In this document: piece after piece, positions 13,510-15,545 of the stretch
Position numbering within the stretch: the stretch's first letter is position 1
How the letters are laid out: every line of letters begins with the position of its first letter
DNA from: Comamonadaceae bacterium
GTDB taxonomy: Bacteria; Pseudomonadota; Gammaproteobacteria; Burkholderiales; Burkholderiaceae_C
Assembly: GCA_947374505.1 (NCBI GenBank)
Contig: CANCCE010000043.1
Location: 1-15,545 of the forward strand
Direction: 5' to 3'
Length of the DNA stretch: 15,545 nt
The notes under the pieces: generated by a model
Database searches by the model: none
The model's input: the letters and a program-made list of their open reading frames with translations, nothing else
Told to the model about the DNA's origin: nothing
Position numbers and translations under genes: made by a program

Positions 13510-14790
13510 CTAATGGCTGCTGCTGTCTTTGGGCTGATGGCCGCGTAAGAAGAGCCTGGACACCGTTTGTGCCGTGCTGTCCCGGTTCTCGGCATCGCTG
13601 GCGTGCAACTCTGCCATGGCACCGTGGAGCATTTTTTGGGTCAGCCCACGTGACAGCGCTTCGAGTACGGCTTCCACCGGCTCGCCCTTGGCCAGCATCT
13701 TTTTGGCGCGGTTAATTTCAAGCGCACGCCACTCGTCGGCTTGGGCATTCAGCTGCTGAATCAGCGGGACCGTACCGCGCTGGTTCAGCCAGTGCATGAA
13801 GTTTTGCACGCCAGCGTCAATGATCACTTCGGCTTGCGCCACCGCCGCTTGCCGGTTGTCTTTGCCGGTCTGAACGACTTTGGCCAAGTCGTCGACGGTG
13901 TAGAGGTAAATGTCTTCGAGTGCCTGCACTTCGGGTTCGATGTCGCGAGGAACCGCCAAGTCGACCATGAACATGGGCTTGTGCTTGCGCAGTTTGAGCG
14001 CCCGTTCCACCGCGCCCAAGCCAATGATGGGCAAGGTGCTGGCGGTGCAACTGATGACCGCGTCAAACTCATGCAGGCGCAAGGGCAGTTCGGCCAGACG
14101 CATCACTTCTGCGCCAAAGCGTCCTGCCAGTTTTTCACCGCGCTCCAGTGTGCGGTTGGCAATCGCCATCGATTTCGGATTCTTGGCGGCGAAATGCGTC
14201 GCCGCCAGTTCAACCATTTCGCCAGCACCGACAAACAACACCTTGATGTCGCCGAGGTCTTCAAACAGCTGGCCGGCCAAACGCACCGAGGCGGCCGCCA
14301 TGCTGATGCTGTGTTCGCCGATTTCGGTGGTGCTGCGGACTTCTTTGGCCACCGCAAACGAGCGTTGAAACAACTGGTGCAGCGTGGTGCCCATGGCACC
14401 GGCATCTTCCGCGGCACGCACCGCGTCTTTCATTTGGCCTAGGATTTGCGGCTCGCCCAGCACCATGGAGTCGAGGCCGCTGGCGACGCGAAAGGCGTGG
14501 CGTGCGGCATCGCCGTTGTGCAGGGTGTAGCTGTGTGATCGCAGCAGCGCGGGGGAAACACCGCCGTTGTGCGCCAACCATTCGATCGTGCTGTCGAGGT
14601 CGACGTGCTCGCCTGCGCAATAAATTTCAGTGCGGTTGCAGGTCGACAGCAGCGTGGCTTCAGGCTGGCGCGTCAGAGAGGCGCGCAAACCCTTCAAAGT
14701 GGGTTCAATTTGGTCGATGGCAAACGCAAATCGGCCTCGCAAATCGAGCGGTGCTGTGTGATGATTTAAGCCGAGGGCCCAGACTGACAT
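13510..14790 (-). CDS. hemA: Glutamyl-tRNA reductase
   Basis: A 426-residue enzyme that reduces glutamyl-tRNA to glutamate-1-semialdehyde with NADPH, the first committed step of tetrapyrrole synthesis by the C5 route. The catalytic cysteine is C51 in LLSTCNRTEIY. GLDSMVLGEPQILGQ (105-119) is the classic signature. The NADPH-binding motif is VGAGEM (187-192), and DLAVPRDIEP (277-286) precedes the C-terminal dimerisation helices. The ATG at 14790-14788 gives the usual MSVWALGLNHHTAPL; the frame extends to 14838 but crosses the -10 element. The stop is TAG. Use of the C5 route fits betaproteobacteria. It probably heads the operon hemA-prfA-prmC(-grxD). Confidence 0.97.
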   Translation of the reverse strand: MSVWALGLNHHTAPLDLRGRFAFAIDQIEPTLKGLRASLTRQPEATLLSTCNRTEIYCAGEHVDLDSTIEWLAHNGGVSPALLRSHSYTLHNGDAARHAFRVASGLDSMVLGEPQILGQMKDAVRAAEDAGAMGTTLHQLFQRSFAVAKEVRSTTEIGEHSISMAAASVRLAGQLFEDLGDIKVLFVGAGEMVELAATHFAAKNPKSMAIANRTLERGEKLAGRFGAEVMRLAELPLRLHEFDAVISCTASTLPIIGLGAVERALKLRKHKPMFMVDLAVPRDIEPEVQALEDIYLYTVDDLAKVVQTGKDNRQAAVAQAEVIIDAGVQNFMHWLNQRGTVPLIQQLNAQADEWRALEINRAKKMLAKGEPVEAVLEALSRGLTQKMLHGAMAELHASDAENRDSTAQTVSRLFLRGHQPKDSSSH

Positions 14791-14796
14791 GCTTTG

Positions 14797-14802
14797 ATTA
14801 TA
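14797..14802 (-). promoter_or_regulatory. Predicted -10 element of hemA, suggesting a leaderless mRNA
   Basis: A perfect TATAAT on the minus strand ends six bases before the hemA ATG, so transcription from it would begin at or next to the A of the start codon. No Shine-Dalgarno is seen and no good -35 hexamer stands at 16-18 bases. Confidence 0.4.
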
Positions 14803-14897
14803 AATTTTTGGCTGACCGGGGCCGATGACTGGCCTCAAAATGGCCTTTTCTGAGTGCCTGTGCGCTTAAACTGATTGGCAACTTTCCATACCCGCCC

Positions 14898-15203
14898 ATG
14901 ACTTTTTACCTTCTGGCCAACCACCTGCTGAACTTCGCGGCACCCGCTGCTTTTCTGGCTTTGTTGATGGTCGGTCTGACCGCGCTGCTGCCTTTTTCTA
15001 AGCCTAAAACTACTGTAAAAGCCGCCCGTTTAAGCCGGCCGAGTTGGCGCGGGCAGTTCGCGATGGTGTTCACAGCGAACATGCTGGTCACCGTTGGCGG
15101 CTTGGTTTTTTTCGGTCATGACGGCAGGTTGTTGACCTACGCAGCCATGGCGCTGGCAGCGGCATTGGTGCAGTGGCTGCTGCTGCGTGGCTGGAAAGCC
15201 TGA
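14898..15203 (+). CDS. Small membrane protein of unknown function
   Basis: A 101-residue protein that I cannot assign to a named family. Three hydrophobic segments are visible at about 10-32, 53-72 and 79-97, joined by a basic loop (SKPKTTVKAARLSRPSWRGQ, 34-53) that is likely cytoplasmic. By length and hydrophobicity it is an inner-membrane protein without a cleavable signal. The start is ATG 14898; its upstream sequence is C-rich with no Shine-Dalgarno, so the start or the expression level is uncertain. It is divergent from hemA (107 bases between starts) and convergent with the phosphodiesterase gene. Codon use looks like its neighbours, which supports a real gene. Confidence 0.75.
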   Translation: MTFYLLANHLLNFAAPAAFLALLMVGLTALLPFSKPKTTVKAARLSRPSWRGQFAMVFTANMLVTVGGLVFFGHDGRLLTYAAMALAAALVQWLLLRGWKA

Positions 15204-15231
15204 GACGCTTTCCTTTTCATTACCTTCCCGT

Positions 15232-15545
15232 TTAACTGGCCGGCGAGAACACATCCACGCGGTCGGTGATGATGCCATCGGTGCCCAGTGCCCACAGCCG
15301 ATCAGCGGCCGATGCGTCATTCACCGTGTAGCAAAGGACCTTCAAGCCGGCGTTTTGGGCTTGTTGCACGCTGACCGTATTCCACTGCGTGTGCTTGCAG
15401 ACCACCGCCACACAGTCGAGCCGCAGAGCCGTTTCCAGCCAACCGGCTTGCAAGGCGTCCAACAACAAGGCGCGCGGCAAATGCGCTTGCGCAACGCGGG
15501 CGGCTTCGAGCGCGTCGGGTTGAAAAGAACTGAGCAGCGGTTGGG
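15232..15545 (-). CDS. ugpQ: Glycerophosphodiester phosphodiesterase, C-terminal fragment (runs off the right edge)
   Basis: The last 103 codons of a GDPD-family enzyme, which hydrolyses glycerophosphodiesters from phospholipid turnover to glycerol-3-phosphate and an alcohol. The visible part reads PLLSSFQPDALEAARVAQAH at the right edge. LPRALLLDALQAGWLE and then NAGLKVLCYTVND and GTDGIITDRVD follow; these last are the conserved C-terminal strands of the TIM-barrel. The frame continues to the window edge, so the true start and the metal-binding N-terminal half lie outside. The symbol ugpQ is by family; a glpQ-type periplasmic enzyme is less likely because of the short, simple C-terminus, but this cannot be settled here. 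Confidence 0.85.
   Translation of the reverse strand, partial: QPLLSSFQPDALEAARVAQAHLPRALLLDALQAGWLETALRLDCVAVVCKHTQWNTVSVQQAQNAGLKVLCYTVNDASAADRLWALGTDGIITDRVDVFSPAS

Noticed and set aside
13741..14442. Plus-strand open frame (233 codons) opposite hemA
   Set aside because: Antisense to a clear hemA; rich in His, Gln and Arg with no domain signature, a typical shadow.

Overview
The window reads as chromosomal core DNA of a betaproteobacterium in the order Burkholderiales, most likely a member of the Comamonadaceae (Rhodoferax/Polaromonas/Limnohabitans-like). This placement rests on protein character (extended RppH, IspB, ZapD, HemA and H-NS-like sequences) and on gene order: proS/rppH, proB-obgE-rpmA-rplU opposite ispB, pilB-pilC-pilD-coaE-zapD-yacG, and hemA-prfA-prmC-grxD. 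It is judged by reading, not by a database search. No rRNA, tRNA, CRISPR array, transposase or phage gene was seen.

Layout. Bases 1-1047 hold the 5' end of proS (minus) divergent from the RNA pyrophosphohydrolase rppH (plus), with a good sigma70-type promoter for rppH between them. Bases 1060-4022 form a minus-strand block: rplU and rpmA (ribosomal proteins L21 and L27) from a strong promoter and closed by a terminator, then obgE (ribosome-associated GTPase) and proB (glutamate 5-kinase). ispB (octaprenyl diphosphate synthase) diverges from rplU and seems to start at TTG. Bases 5209-6030 are visibly more AT-rich and carry one small H-NS-family gene with its own terminator. Right after it comes a pilB-like type IV pilus ATPase gene that has lost the coding sequence for the usual N-terminal domain. 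It is followed by intact pilC, pilD, coaE, zapD and yacG, tightly packed on the plus strand. From 11073 to 14790 the minus strand carries hemA, prfA, prmC and grxD. The right end holds a small unrecognised membrane protein (plus) and the 3' end of a glycerophosphodiester phosphodiesterase gene (minus).

How the genes fit together. PilB, PilC and PilD are the extension motor, inner-membrane platform and prepilin peptidase of a type IV pilus. CoaE, ZapD and YacG follow in an order also found in enterobacteria. PrmC methylates the GGQ glutamine of the release factor encoded by the overlapping prfA.

Most unusual points: the 5'-truncated pilB beside an AT-rich H-NS island; a repeat cluster upstream of the H-NS-like gene; a hemA promoter element placed so that the mRNA may be leaderless; and a hairpin directly after the hemA amber stop, with a reading frame that stays open through the start of prfA, the gene for the factor that reads UAG. 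No wholly new multi-gene system was recognised.
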